From Clostridia bacterium (lineage in GTDB: Bacteria > Bacillota > Clostridia > Christensenellales > Aristaeellaceae): a stretch of DNA of 61,774 bases. Each line of letters starts with the position of its first letter. The stretch's first letter is position 1. Both the position numbers and the translations under genes were made by a program. The notes under the pieces are model-generated. The model made no database searches and was not told the origin of the DNA. It saw only the letters and a program-made list of their open reading frames with translations. The stretch covers positions 1 through 61,774 of the forward strand of contig JAFYDF010000162.1 in the NCBI GenBank assembly GCA_017544935.1, in the 5' to 3' direction. This document shows positions 15,640 through 22,969 of the stretch, piece by piece.

Positions 15640-16904
15640 AAAGCAGGAGCGATTTGCTTCGAATTCTTAAATCAGACGAAGGGATTGCACGTATTTCTGC
15701 ACTGTATGGAAATCGTAGCGGTGTAGCTGCCCGCCAGCTGGAACGCTATATGCTTCTGGTCAAGAAACATGAAGACCTCTTCGGAAACGAGGCGGTACCG
15801 CGCATTATCAGCGCACCCGGACGTACCGAACTATGCGGCAATCATACAGACCATAACAACGGACTGGTAATGGCAGCGGCTGTTGATCTCGATACTGTTG
15901 CCGCGGTTTCACCGCGGGATGACTTCAAGGTAAACCTGCATAGTGAAGGATTTGCTCCTGTTAGCCTGGATCTTGAAGAGATAGGTCCCATTGCCGGCGA
16001 ACAGGGCACGCCTGCATCGCTGATCCGGGGAATCGCTCGCCGCATGCGCGAAAAGGGAATTCAGATCCGCGGCTTTGACGCCTGTGCTACATCCGATGTT
16101 CGAACCGGAAGCGGACTCTCTTCTTCCGCGGCTTTTGAAGTGCTGATTGTAACGGTCTTTGATGCCCTGTATGGGGAAGACAATATCAATCCTATGGAAC
16201 GTGCGGTCATTTCTCAGTATGCTGAGAATGAATACTTTGGAAAGCCATGCGGACTTATGGACCAGATGGCCTGCTCCGTCGGTGGACTTGTGGCGATCGA
16301 TTTCAAGGATGAGCCGAAAGTTACACCGCTGCAGATGGATTTGAGCGGGTATTCCCTGATTGTAGTCAATACCGGCGGCAGCCATGATGACCTGACGGCG
16401 GAATATGCGTCCATCCGGCAGGAAATGAATGCCGTGGCGGCTTGCTTCGGCGAGAAGACACTGCGTGGGGTACGGCCGGAGCAGCTTTGGCATGAACTGC
16501 CAATGATCCGTGAGAAGGCGGGTGATCGTGCTGCTTTGCGTGCTATGCATTATTATGCTGAAAACGAACGAGTAAAACGGCTTGTCAAAGCTGTGCAGGC
16601 AGGGGATACACAGGAGTTCCGGCGGATTCTGATTGAGTCTGGACGAAGCAGCTGGATGTACTTGCAGAATGTGTATGCACATAATGATACACAGCCGCTC
16701 TGCATAGCACTGGGCATAGCTGAGCATTTGCTGTCTGAATGCGGCGCATGGCGTGTACACGGTGGTGGGTTTGCCGGCACAACGCTCAATCTGGTCCCGC
16801 ATGATCAGGAAGAGCGCTTCCTGCGCCATATGCGGCGCGCATTTGGTGAAGATGCATGCAGTGTGCTGTCTGTACGTTCTAACGGCGCGGTTGCCGTGTT
16901 CTGA
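15636..16904 (+). CDS. Galactokinase-family GHMP sugar kinase, divergent
   Basis: 422 residues. The GHMP signature is PGRTELCGNHTDHNNG (about 60-75) rather than the classical GalK form PGRVNLIGEHTDYN; the ATP loop RTGSGLSSSAAFE (about 151-163), CGLMDQMACSVGG (about 204-216, with the catalytic Asp) and the third motif RVHGGGFAGT (about 369-378) are intact. GalK phosphorylates galactose at C1. The Glu in GEHTDY contacts the sugar in known galactokinases, and here it is Asn, so substrate specificity may differ. It begins with GTG overlapping the binding-protein stop. No galT or galE is nearby. Confidence 0.85.
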   Translation: MKSRSDLLRILKSDEGIARISALYGNRSGVAARQLERYMLLVKKHEDLFGNEAVPRIISAPGRTELCGNHTDHNNGLVMAAAVDLDTVAAVSPRDDFKVNLHSEGFAPVSLDLEEIGPIAGEQGTPASLIRGIARRMREKGIQIRGFDACATSDVRTGSGLSSSAAFEVLIVTVFDALYGEDNINPMERAVISQYAENEYFGKPCGLMDQMACSVGGLVAIDFKDEPKVTPLQMDLSGYSLIVVNTGGSHDDLTAEYASIRQEMNAVAACFGEKTLRGVRPEQLWHELPMIREKAGDRAALRAMHYYAENERVKRLVKAVQAGDTQEFRRILIESGRSSWMYLQNVYAHNDTQPLCIALGIAEHLLSECGAWRVHGGGFAGTTLNLVPHDQEERFLRHMRRAFGEDACSVLSVRSNGAVAVF

Positions 16905-16928
16905 TTTTGTACGAGTTTCCGTGCTTTA

Positions 16929-16957
16929 TTGACACTGGATTCCCGCAGTGATATACT
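16929..16957 (+). promoter_or_regulatory. Promoter of the FMN-riboswitch operon
   Basis: A perfect TTGACA (16929-16934) and TATACT (16952-16957) stand 17 bases apart. Transcription would begin near 16964, about 20 bases before the riboswitch aptamer. Confidence 0.85.
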
Positions 16958-16981
16958 TCCTCTCAGGATCGTAAGATCCGC

Positions 16982-17104
16982 ATTCTTCGGGGCAGGGTGA
17001 GCTGCGCGCTGCAGCAATTCCCGACCGGCGGTACAGCCCGCGAGCCGAAAGGCAGATACGGTGAAACTCCGTGGCCGACAGTATAGTCTGGATGAAAGAA
17101 GAAG
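16982..17104 (+). ncRNA. FMN riboswitch (RFN element)
   Basis: The conserved aptamer is plain: TTCTTCGGGGCAGGGTG at the 5' side (from 16983), ATTCCCGACCGGCGGTA (from 17017), AGCCCGCGAGCC, GTGGCCGACAGTATAGTC and GGATGAAAGAAGAA at the 3' side. P1 pairs TTCTTC (16983-16988) with GAAGAA (17098-17103). FMN binding should favour the terminator stem that follows (17125-17160) and shut off the operon. The downstream RibU importer is a classic target. Confidence 0.97.
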
Positions 17105-17124
17105 CATGCAGTAATGCTTGCGCT

Positions 17125-17160
17125 GCCCCCGATTTGCGCGTCGGGGGCGTTTTGTTTTTT
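17125..17160 (+). terminator. Riboswitch expression platform terminator
   Basis: GCCCCCGA (17125-17132) pairs perfectly with TCGGGGGC (17141-17148) and is followed by TTTTGTTTTTT. It lies between the FMN aptamer and the ribU ribosome binding site (GAGGAGG, 17161), the standard layout for ligand-induced termination. Confidence 0.92.
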
Positions 17161-17175
17161 GAGGAGGCTGCTCTA

Positions 17176-17832
17176 ATGAAAAAGTATGACACCAAACGCC
17201 TTGTTACTCTTGCTATGATGGCAGCGATTGCGTATGCTGCGGTTGCACTCATCCGTATCCCTGCTGTATCTTTTCTGAAGTATGAACCTAAAGATGTTAT
17301 CCTGGTTATCACTGGTTTCCTATTTGGACCGCTTGATGCCATGATCGTGACCTTGGTCGTTTCGCTTGTAGAGATGGTTACAATCTCAGAGACCGGGCCT
17401 ATCGGGCTTCTAATGAACGTGATCTCTTCTGCATCTTTTGTCTGTGTTGCTGCGGCGATCTATCACAAGAACCGTACGCTGAAAGGCGCGTTGGTTGGCT
17501 TGGGAATCGGCGTTGTGCTGATGACGGTGGTCATGCTGCTTTGGAACTACCTGATCACACCGATCTATCAAGGTGTTCCGCGCTCTGTAGTGGCAGGTAT
17601 GCTGATGCCTGTTTTCCTGCCTTTCAATCTCGTAAAAGGTGCACTCAATGCGGGTATCACGTTGCTGCTGTATAAACCCGTGGTGCAGAGCCTGCGCAAA
17701 GCAAAACTTGTGCCTGCGGGCAGTGGAAAGGGCACAGGAGATAAAAAAACATCGATCTATGTGACAGTAATCGCATTGTTCGTTATTGCCACAAGCGTTC
17801 TTGTAATTCTTGCTATGTCAGGAAAGATCTGA
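17176..17832 (+). CDS. ribU: Riboflavin transporter RibU (ECF-type S component)
   Basis: 218 residues, hydrophobic throughout with about six helices. It opens with MKKYDTKRLVTLAMMAAIAY and has the RibU-typical KYEPKDVILVITGFLFGP (about 36-53) and FLPFNLVKGALNAGIT (about 155-170). RibU captures riboflavin and works with a shared energising module (EcfA/A'/T) encoded elsewhere. The C-terminus adds one more helix after a basic loop. The start at 17176 follows GAGGAGG by 8 bases and directly follows the riboswitch terminator. The next gene, one base away, carries the riboflavin kinase domain, so import and phosphorylation are coupled. Confidence 0.95.
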   Translation: MKKYDTKRLVTLAMMAAIAYAAVALIRIPAVSFLKYEPKDVILVITGFLFGPLDAMIVTLVVSLVEMVTISETGPIGLLMNVISSASFVCVAAAIYHKNRTLKGALVGLGIGVVLMTVVMLLWNYLITPIYQGVPRSVVAGMLMPVFLPFNLVKGALNAGITLLLYKPVVQSLRKAKLVPAGSGKGTGDKKTSIYVTVIALFVIATSVLVILAMSGKI

Positions 17833-17833
17833 A

Positions 17834-18679
17834 ATGATATCAGTTAATCTAAAAGGTACTGTCGTACATGGCCATGGAAAGGGCAGGACGGCAGGATTTC
17901 CAACAGCCAATCTCGCCTGCGAACAGGAGACCGTACTGCCTCCATTCGGCGTCTATGCTGCCTGTGTCACAATCGAAGGTAAACAATACGTTGGAGTGAC
18001 GAATGTCGGCACACGGCCTACAGCAGATGACAGTGCTCTGAACACTGTTGAGACATGGATCCTGGATTGTAGCGGTGATTTCTATGGCAAGGAAATAAAA
18101 CTGAAACTGCTGTCTTACTTGCGTGGAATTCGCAAATTCGACTCGATGGAACACCTGAAGGAACAAATCAATCTGGATGCGCAGAAGGCGAAGAAGCTGC
18201 TGGCAGAAGCCCCGACGTCGGCAGCCGTGATCACTTGCAGCGCATTTGAGACACGAGAAGCAGCAGCTGAAATTGCTGGTTTTCTGCAAAACGGAGATGT
18301 GCTAGTCCTGCGGGGAGACCTGGGCGCCGGAAAGAGCGAGTTTGCCCGAGGAATTGCACGGGGGATTGGCGTGACAGGCGCTGTTCCCAGCCCTACGTTT
18401 ACGATCATGAACATGTATGAAAGCGGTTCGCTTCCGCTGTATCATTTTGACTGGTATCGTGTGGAAGATGCTGAAGAACTCTATGAAATCGGTGCTCAGG
18501 AGCAGCTGCCAGGTGAAGGCATAACACTTGTTGAATGGGCAGAACGCGCTGAAGAGCTGCTCCCGGAGACACGTCTTGAGATTGTTGTTGAAACGCTGAA
18601 TGAGGAAATGCGCCTGCTTCGGTTTTGCCCGAAGGGTGATTTCCGAGCACTGGATTGGGAGAGAATTCTGAAATGCTAA
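17834..18679 (+). CDS. Fusion protein: riboflavin kinase domain + TsaE (t6A ATPase)
   Basis: 281 residues joining two normally separate proteins in one frame. Residues 1 to about 120 are a riboflavin kinase domain: GTVVHGHGKGRTAGFPTANL (about 6-25), GVTNVGTRP and the catalytic-Glu segment NTVETWILDCSGDFYGKE, ending with SYLRGIRKFDSMEHLKEQI. The FAD synthetase domain that normally precedes it in RibF is absent. Residues about 130-281 are TsaE: GDLGAGKSEFARGIARGIG (P-loop), SPTFTIMNMYE, LYHFDWYRVED, IGAQEQL and LVEWAERAEELLP. The first half makes FMN; the second is the ATPase of the TsaBDE complex for tRNA t6A37. No frameshift or stop separates the halves, and the linker of about 15 residues is short. 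It overlaps tsaB. Confidence 0.93.
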   Translation: MISVNLKGTVVHGHGKGRTAGFPTANLACEQETVLPPFGVYAACVTIEGKQYVGVTNVGTRPTADDSALNTVETWILDCSGDFYGKEIKLKLLSYLRGIRKFDSMEHLKEQINLDAQKAKKLLAEAPTSAAVITCSAFETREAAAEIAGFLQNGDVLVLRGDLGAGKSEFARGIARGIGVTGAVPSPTFTIMNMYESGSLPLYHFDWYRVEDAEELYEIGAQEQLPGEGITLVEWAERAEELLPETRLEIVVETLNEEMRLLRFCPKGDFRALDWERILKC

Positions 18680-19365
18680 TTCTGGCTTTGGATACTTCGG
18701 GACCTGTGGCAGGTGTGGCTATCTGGGAGGACGGACGCATCCGGTATGAAGGCGCGGCTGTCAATAAGCTGACGCACAGCGCCAGCATTATGCCTATGGT
18801 GGATGAGGCGCTTTGCCGTGCTGACGTAAAAAAGGAACAGCTGACGCATCTGGCCGTGACGGTCGGGCCGGGCAGCTTTACGGGGGTACGTATTGGTGTG
18901 ACGGCCGTCAAGGCAATGGCACATGCGCTTGGCCTTCCCTGTATTGCAGTAGATACTCTGGAAGCTACGGCGACCGGTATTGAGCAGGCAGAAGCTGTTG
19001 TGTGCCCTATTCAGGACGCGCGCGTACAGCAGGTATATGGTGCTGCATTCCGTAATGGCGAACGGCTCATGCAGGACTGTGCACTGAAACTGGAGGAATA
19101 CCTGGAGGCACTGTCTGCTTTTGAAGGACCATACCTCTTTACTGGAGATGGGATAATCCCTTACCGCGAGCATATTGCGCAGACGCTGGGAGAGAAGGCG
19201 CGGTTTGCCGCTGCACATAACGCATATCTGCGCCCTGCAGCAGTGGCGGCTCTGGCAGCGCGGGATGTGGACCGGGCCGTGGATTACCTGACACTTCAGC
19301 CTATGTATTTGCGCGCGCCGCAGGCCGAACGCGCACGCGCGTTGCGGGAGGCCGGACATGAGTAA
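18673..19365 (+). CDS. tsaB: tRNA t6A modification protein TsaB
   Basis: 230 residues, usual length. ASKHA fold with LILALDTSGPVAGVAIW at the start, THSASIMPMVDEAL (about 35-48), TVGPGSFTGVRIGV (about 62-75) and VCPIQDARVQQVYGAAF (about 107-123). TsaB is the scaffold that binds TsaD and TsaE in N6-threonylcarbamoyladenosine synthesis. It lacks its own ATPase activity. The start overlaps the fusion-gene stop by seven bases (ATGCTAA), so translation of the two is coupled. TsaD and TsaC are not in the window. Confidence 0.95.
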   Translation: MLILALDTSGPVAGVAIWEDGRIRYEGAAVNKLTHSASIMPMVDEALCRADVKKEQLTHLAVTVGPGSFTGVRIGVTAVKAMAHALGLPCIAVDTLEATATGIEQAEAVVCPIQDARVQQVYGAAFRNGERLMQDCALKLEEYLEALSAFEGPYLFTGDGIIPYREHIAQTLGEKARFAAAHNAYLRPAAVAALAARDVDRAVDYLTLQPMYLRAPQAERARALREAGHE

Positions 19366-19846
19366 TGTGAACCTTCGCCGTATGACGGTGGAGGATGTGG
19401 ACGGCGTTCATGCGATCGAAGAAGCGACCTTTGCAAAACCATGGAGCCGCCAGAGCTTTTATGAGGAGATGACCCGCAATGTCTGTGCTCGTTACCTGGT
19501 AGCGGAGACGGAATCGGGGGAGATCATAGGCTTTGCCGGCGTGTGGATCGTGATGGACGAAGGACATATCACAAACATTGCAGTACGGCAGGACTGGCGC
19601 GGACAGGGTATAGGCAAAAGGCTGACAGCGGCGCTCGTGCAGTATGCCTCCAATCTGGGCGTTTCCTATATGACCCTGGAGGTGCGGCGCAGCAATGAAA
19701 CAGCGCAGCATATCTACCGTTCGCTGGGCTTTCAGCAGGTAGGAGTCCGAAAACGCTATTATGAAGATAACGGAGAGGATGCGTTGTTCATGGTGTGTGA
19801 CCAGATGCCTCCCGTGGATCCTGAATTTACCGAAGAAAACCCATAA
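19358..19846 (+). CDS. rimI: Ribosomal protein S18-alanine N-acetyltransferase RimI
   Basis: 162 residues, a GNAT fold. MTVEDVDGVHAIEEATFAKPW marks RimI (the FxxPW segment at about 26-31), the acetyl-CoA loop is VRQDWRGQGIGKRL (about 76-89), and LEVRRSNETAQHIYRSLGF (about 107-125) is the family C-terminal motif. It acetylates the N-terminus of S18, and in Firmicutes commonly sits between tsaB and tsaD. It overlaps tsaB by eight bases and is the last gene before the terminator at 19854. Confidence 0.93.
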   Translation: MSNVNLRRMTVEDVDGVHAIEEATFAKPWSRQSFYEEMTRNVCARYLVAETESGEIIGFAGVWIVMDEGHITNIAVRQDWRGQGIGKRLTAALVQYASNLGVSYMTLEVRRSNETAQHIYRSLGFQQVGVRKRYYEDNGEDALFMVCDQMPPVDPEFTEENP

Positions 19847-19853
19847 TCAACAG

Positions 19854-19895
19854 AACACCATCCGTTGCAAACTGCAGTAGATGGTGTTTTTGCTT
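19854..19895 (+). terminator. Rho-independent terminator of the FMN/t6A operon
   Basis: AACACCATC (19854-19862) pairs with GATGGTGTT (19880-19888), followed by TTTTTGCTTCTT. It lies 8 bases after the rimI stop, so the four-gene riboswitch unit is closed here. Confidence 0.85.
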
Positions 19896-19930
19896 CTTAT
19901 CCGTTGCCGTCTATCATACCGGACGTCCGA

Positions 19931-19959
19931 TTGACAAAGATGGCTTGCATCGCTACAAT
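19931..19959 (+). promoter_or_regulatory. Strong sigma-A promoter upstream of the YybS-L9-DnaB operon
   Basis: A perfect TTGACA (19931-19936) and TACAAT (19954-19959) are 17 bases apart, 43 bases before the ATG at 20003. Confidence 0.88.
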
Positions 19960-20002
19960 ATATACGGGAATTTGTACGCATGTCGCACATTGGAGGATCA
20001 GT

Positions 20003-21121
20003 ATGCAGCGGGGATGGAAAACCTATACAACGTTACGAGCAGCGTTGATATGCTGTCTGCTGTGCGTTGCGCTGCTTGCGCTTGCGTCGGTTGGCGGTGC
20101 TTTTCCCGGCCTGGGAGCAGGCACGGTTGTGCTGTTTGTTGGCCCGATGTGGCTGTTGATCTCTACCTTGACTGCAGGGCTTGTTCCGGCATTGATCTGC
20201 CTTGTAATGATGCTGATATCCCTGGCCGTGAGCGGCGGCATGCTGATTTGCGCGTTTGGGGCGGGATATCTGCTGCCCATGATGGCTGCCTGGCTGTGGT
20301 GCCTGACGGAGAAAAAACGCTTCTGGACATCATGCGGGGCAGTAATGGCTGCACTAGTGGTTTCCCTGGCAGCAATATATATGATCCTTCAGGGTATGAC
20401 AAAGGGGATGCTTTACGATGCGGCGGGTGGTGCAGCTGCAGCTGCTGTCAATGTGTTGCCGGCAAGAGACTCTCTGCTGTACATGCTGGCTTCCAACGGC
20501 TTGCTAGGACTTCCCTCATCTATGCAGGACACAGCACTGGTAGCAGTACCGGGTGGATACATACTGTCTGCTGAGGCAGTAAGTGAACTGCTTCTTCAGA
20601 TACGCAGCATGGTCAGTTCACTTCTGCAGGGACTGATCCCGAGCATGTTGATTTCGGGGAGTGCCCAGAATGCCGTAGCAGGCATCGCACTGAGCATATA
20701 TTTCGGACGCAGGGCAGCACAACGTCGGGCCTATAAGTACAATGAAGAGGAGCAGGAGATCCCTGACTTGTCCATGCCGCCTCTGCGGACATGGCATATC
20801 CCGCGGCCATGGGGACTGCGTATCGGCCTGCTGGCATCCGGTTATCTCCTTATACGTTCGGGAAGCAACGGGATGCTGGTCATGCTTGGAACAATGATGT
20901 GGCAGACATTTTGCTTCTGTTATATCGTACAGGGTCTGGCAACACTCAACCATTCGCAGCACCGCCGCGGTACAGCCAAAGGTTGGCGCGTGGCAGTGAT
21001 TGTACTGGCGTTTGTATTTCGTTTTATGCAGGTTGCGCTGGCGGTTGTCGGCGTAGTCGATCAGATTTCAGATTCTCGCGGCCTGCGCAAACCGCTGCTG
21101 CCGCATAACGAGGAGGAATAA
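20003..21121 (+). CDS. YybS-like (DUF2232) polytopic membrane protein
   Basis: 372 residues with roughly eight hydrophobic segments: three or four in residues 10-125, more at about 215-265 and 300-350, and a charged loop near residues 230-260 (YKYNEEEQEIPDLS). The position just before rplI and dnaB is that of YybS in Bacilli and Clostridia, a family of unknown biochemical role with a DUF2232 domain. The ATG at 20003 follows GGAGGA by 6 bases; the frame runs open upstream into the promoter, so the longer reading is excluded. It ends two bases before the rplI start. Confidence 0.8.
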   Translation: MQRGWKTYTTLRAALICCLLCVALLALASVGGAFPGLGAGTVVLFVGPMWLLISTLTAGLVPALICLVMMLISLAVSGGMLICAFGAGYLLPMMAAWLWCLTEKKRFWTSCGAVMAALVVSLAAIYMILQGMTKGMLYDAAGGAAAAAVNVLPARDSLLYMLASNGLLGLPSSMQDTALVAVPGGYILSAEAVSELLLQIRSMVSSLLQGLIPSMLISGSAQNAVAGIALSIYFGRRAAQRRAYKYNEEEQEIPDLSMPPLRTWHIPRPWGLRIGLLASGYLLIRSGSNGMLVMLGTMMWQTFCFCYIVQGLATLNHSQHRRGTAKGWRVAVIVLAFVFRFMQVALAVVGVVDQISDSRGLRKPLLPHNEEE

Positions 21122-21123
21122 GC

Positions 21124-21579
21124 ATGAAAGTCATTTTACTGCAGGATGTCAAGGATATCGGCAAGAAGGACGATATTGTCAACGTAAGCGATGGCTATGC
21201 CCGCAATTATCTTTTCCCGCGCAAGTGGGCAATGGAAGCTACTGAGAATGCAATCCGCGTAGTAGAGCGCAAGCGTGAAGCTGAGCGCAAACGCGAAGCC
21301 GAAGCACGTGCTGCCGCGGAGCAGACGGCTGCTAAGCTCAAGAACAAAGTGGTTATTCTTAAAGCCAAGTGTGGTGAGAAAGGCCGGCTGTATGGAAGCG
21401 TGACTTCGCAGGAAGTTGCTGATGCAATCCAGGCAGGCTATGAGGTAGAGATCGACAAGCGTAAGGTCGAGATCAAGGAACCTGTCCGTCAGCTGGGTGA
21501 CTATGAGGTGATTGTGCATCTGTATCCCAATGTCAGCACCAGAATGCTGCTTAGGGTTAAAAACATAGCGGAGGGCTGA
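21124..21579 (+). CDS. rplI: 50S ribosomal protein L9
   Basis: 151 residues, the standard length. The N-terminal rRNA-binding domain is MKVILLQDVKDIGKKDDIVN plus VSDGYARNYLFPRKWA (about 22-37), the connecting helix is Lys/Arg/Glu/Ala-rich (about 46-72), and the C-terminal domain holds KCGEKGRLYGSVTSQEVADAI (about 82-102). L9 binds domain V of 23S rRNA near the L1 stalk. GAGGAGG precedes it, and dnaB follows after six bases, the common Firmicute order. Confidence 0.97.
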   Translation: MKVILLQDVKDIGKKDDIVNVSDGYARNYLFPRKWAMEATENAIRVVERKREAERKREAEARAAAEQTAAKLKNKVVILKAKCGEKGRLYGSVTSQEVADAIQAGYEVEIDKRKVEIKEPVRQLGDYEVIVHLYPNVSTRMLLRVKNIAEG

Positions 21580-21585
21580 TCATCT

Positions 21586-22947
21586 GTGAGCGAACAGCGA
21601 CCTGCCTATATGGACGCCTTTGCTTCTGTTCCGCCTCAGAACATTGAGGCAGAAAGAAGTGTTCTTGGCGCGCTCCTGCAGGACGGGCGTGCGGTATCTC
21701 TTGCAATGGAGATGCTGAACGAGGAAGACTTTTATACGCCTGCGCATAAAGCAATTTATGAAGCGATCCGCTCTTTGGCAGCAGCCGGTACTGCTGTTGA
21801 CCTGGTGACAGTGGATGCCGAACTTACACGCCGCGGTACACTTGAGGGTGTGGGCGGAACAGCGTATCTGACCGGGCTGATAATCGGTGTGCCTAGTACA
21901 GTCAATGTACAGGAGCATATTGAAATCATTCTTGAGAAATCGACTCTGCGTCAGCTGATTCGTGCTGCTTCAACGATTACTCGCAACAGCTATGCGAATC
22001 AGATGGAGCTCAAGGATATCCTCGGCGCGGCTGAAAAGGATATTTTTGATATCGTAATGCGCCGTACGGGCGGCGCGCAGCTGATTCCGATACGTGAGGT
22101 GCTGTATAATACTTATGCACAGATCGAGGAACTTGCTCGTCTGCAGGGCAAGGTGGCTGGCGTAACGACCGGTTTTTCAAAGCTGGACAAGAATCTGACC
22201 GGTATGCATGGCGGTGAACTGCTGCTGCTTGGCGCTCGTCCCAGCATGGGTAAGACGAGTATTGCGCTGAACATCGCTGCTTCTGCCGCCAGAAAAGGTT
22301 ACAGCGTTGCAATCTTCAGCCTGGAGATGCCCCGTGAACAGATCGCAATGCGTCTGCTGTGCAGTGAAGCACGCGTAAACATGCAGAGCGTGCGAAGTGG
22401 TACCTTACGTGACAAAGAATGGATGAAGCTTGCTCAGACGGTCAATCCGCTGAGCAATGAGAAGATCTACATTGACGATACTGCCGGACTTACTCCGCTG
22501 CAGATGCGTTCGCGTGCGCGGCGTATCATGGTGGAGAAGGGACTGGATCTGATTGTTATCGATTACCTGCAACTGATGGGTGCCGATGGACGCAGTGAAA
22601 ACCGTCAGCAGGAAGTCAGCGAGATCAGTCGCCGTCTGAAGAGTATAGCGCTTGAACTGAAAATTCCGATCCTTGCATGTGCACAGCTGAGCCGTGCGAA
22701 TACACAGCGTACGGTCAAGCGTCCCATGCTGAGTGACTTGCGTGATTCAGGTTCGATCGAGCAGGATGCCGATGTGGTCATGTTTCTGCATCGCGATGCT
22801 TATTATGATGCTGCCAGCGAAGAGACAAACTCAGCTACGTTGATTATTGCGAAGCAGCGCAACGGCCCGCTGGCCGATATAAAGCTGAACTGGCTGGCAG
22901 AATATACTCTCTTTGAGGATGCATATTACGGAGACGCGGAAGCCTGA
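21586..22947 (+). CDS. dnaB: Replicative DNA helicase DnaB
   Basis: 453 residues starting with GTG. The N-terminal domain includes PPQNIEAERSVLGALLQDG (about 14-32); the RecA-like ATPase domain has GARPSMGKTSIALNIA (Walker A, about 217-232), IFSLEMPREQIAMRLL, DLIVIDYLQLM (Walker B, about 319-329) and the C-terminal SGSIEQDADVVMFLHR (about 387-402). It unwinds DNA at the replication fork as a hexamer. It is translationally close to rplI (six bases) and is followed by a YhaM-like gene. Confidence 0.97.
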   Translation: MSEQRPAYMDAFASVPPQNIEAERSVLGALLQDGRAVSLAMEMLNEEDFYTPAHKAIYEAIRSLAAAGTAVDLVTVDAELTRRGTLEGVGGTAYLTGLIIGVPSTVNVQEHIEIILEKSTLRQLIRAASTITRNSYANQMELKDILGAAEKDIFDIVMRRTGGAQLIPIREVLYNTYAQIEELARLQGKVAGVTTGFSKLDKNLTGMHGGELLLLGARPSMGKTSIALNIAASAARKGYSVAIFSLEMPREQIAMRLLCSEARVNMQSVRSGTLRDKEWMKLAQTVNPLSNEKIYIDDTAGLTPLQMRSRARRIMVEKGLDLIVIDYLQLMGADGRSENRQQEVSEISRRLKSIALELKIPILACAQLSRANTQRTVKRPMLSDLRDSGSIEQDADVVMFLHRDAYYDAASEETNSATLIIAKQRNGPLADIKLNWLAEYTLFEDAYYGDAEA

Positions 22948-22969
22948 CCGCGCCGGATGGGAGCAGAAC

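Noticed and set aside
15909..16829. A long minus-strand frame inside the galactokinase-family gene
   Set aside because: It is a shadow of the kinase reading frame caused by high GC third positions; no start signal.
17102..17119. A second hairpin (AAGCAT-N6-ATGCTT) after the FMN aptamer taken as a separate terminator
   Set aside because: It has no T-run; it lies in the switching region between aptamer and terminator and probably belongs to the expression platform.
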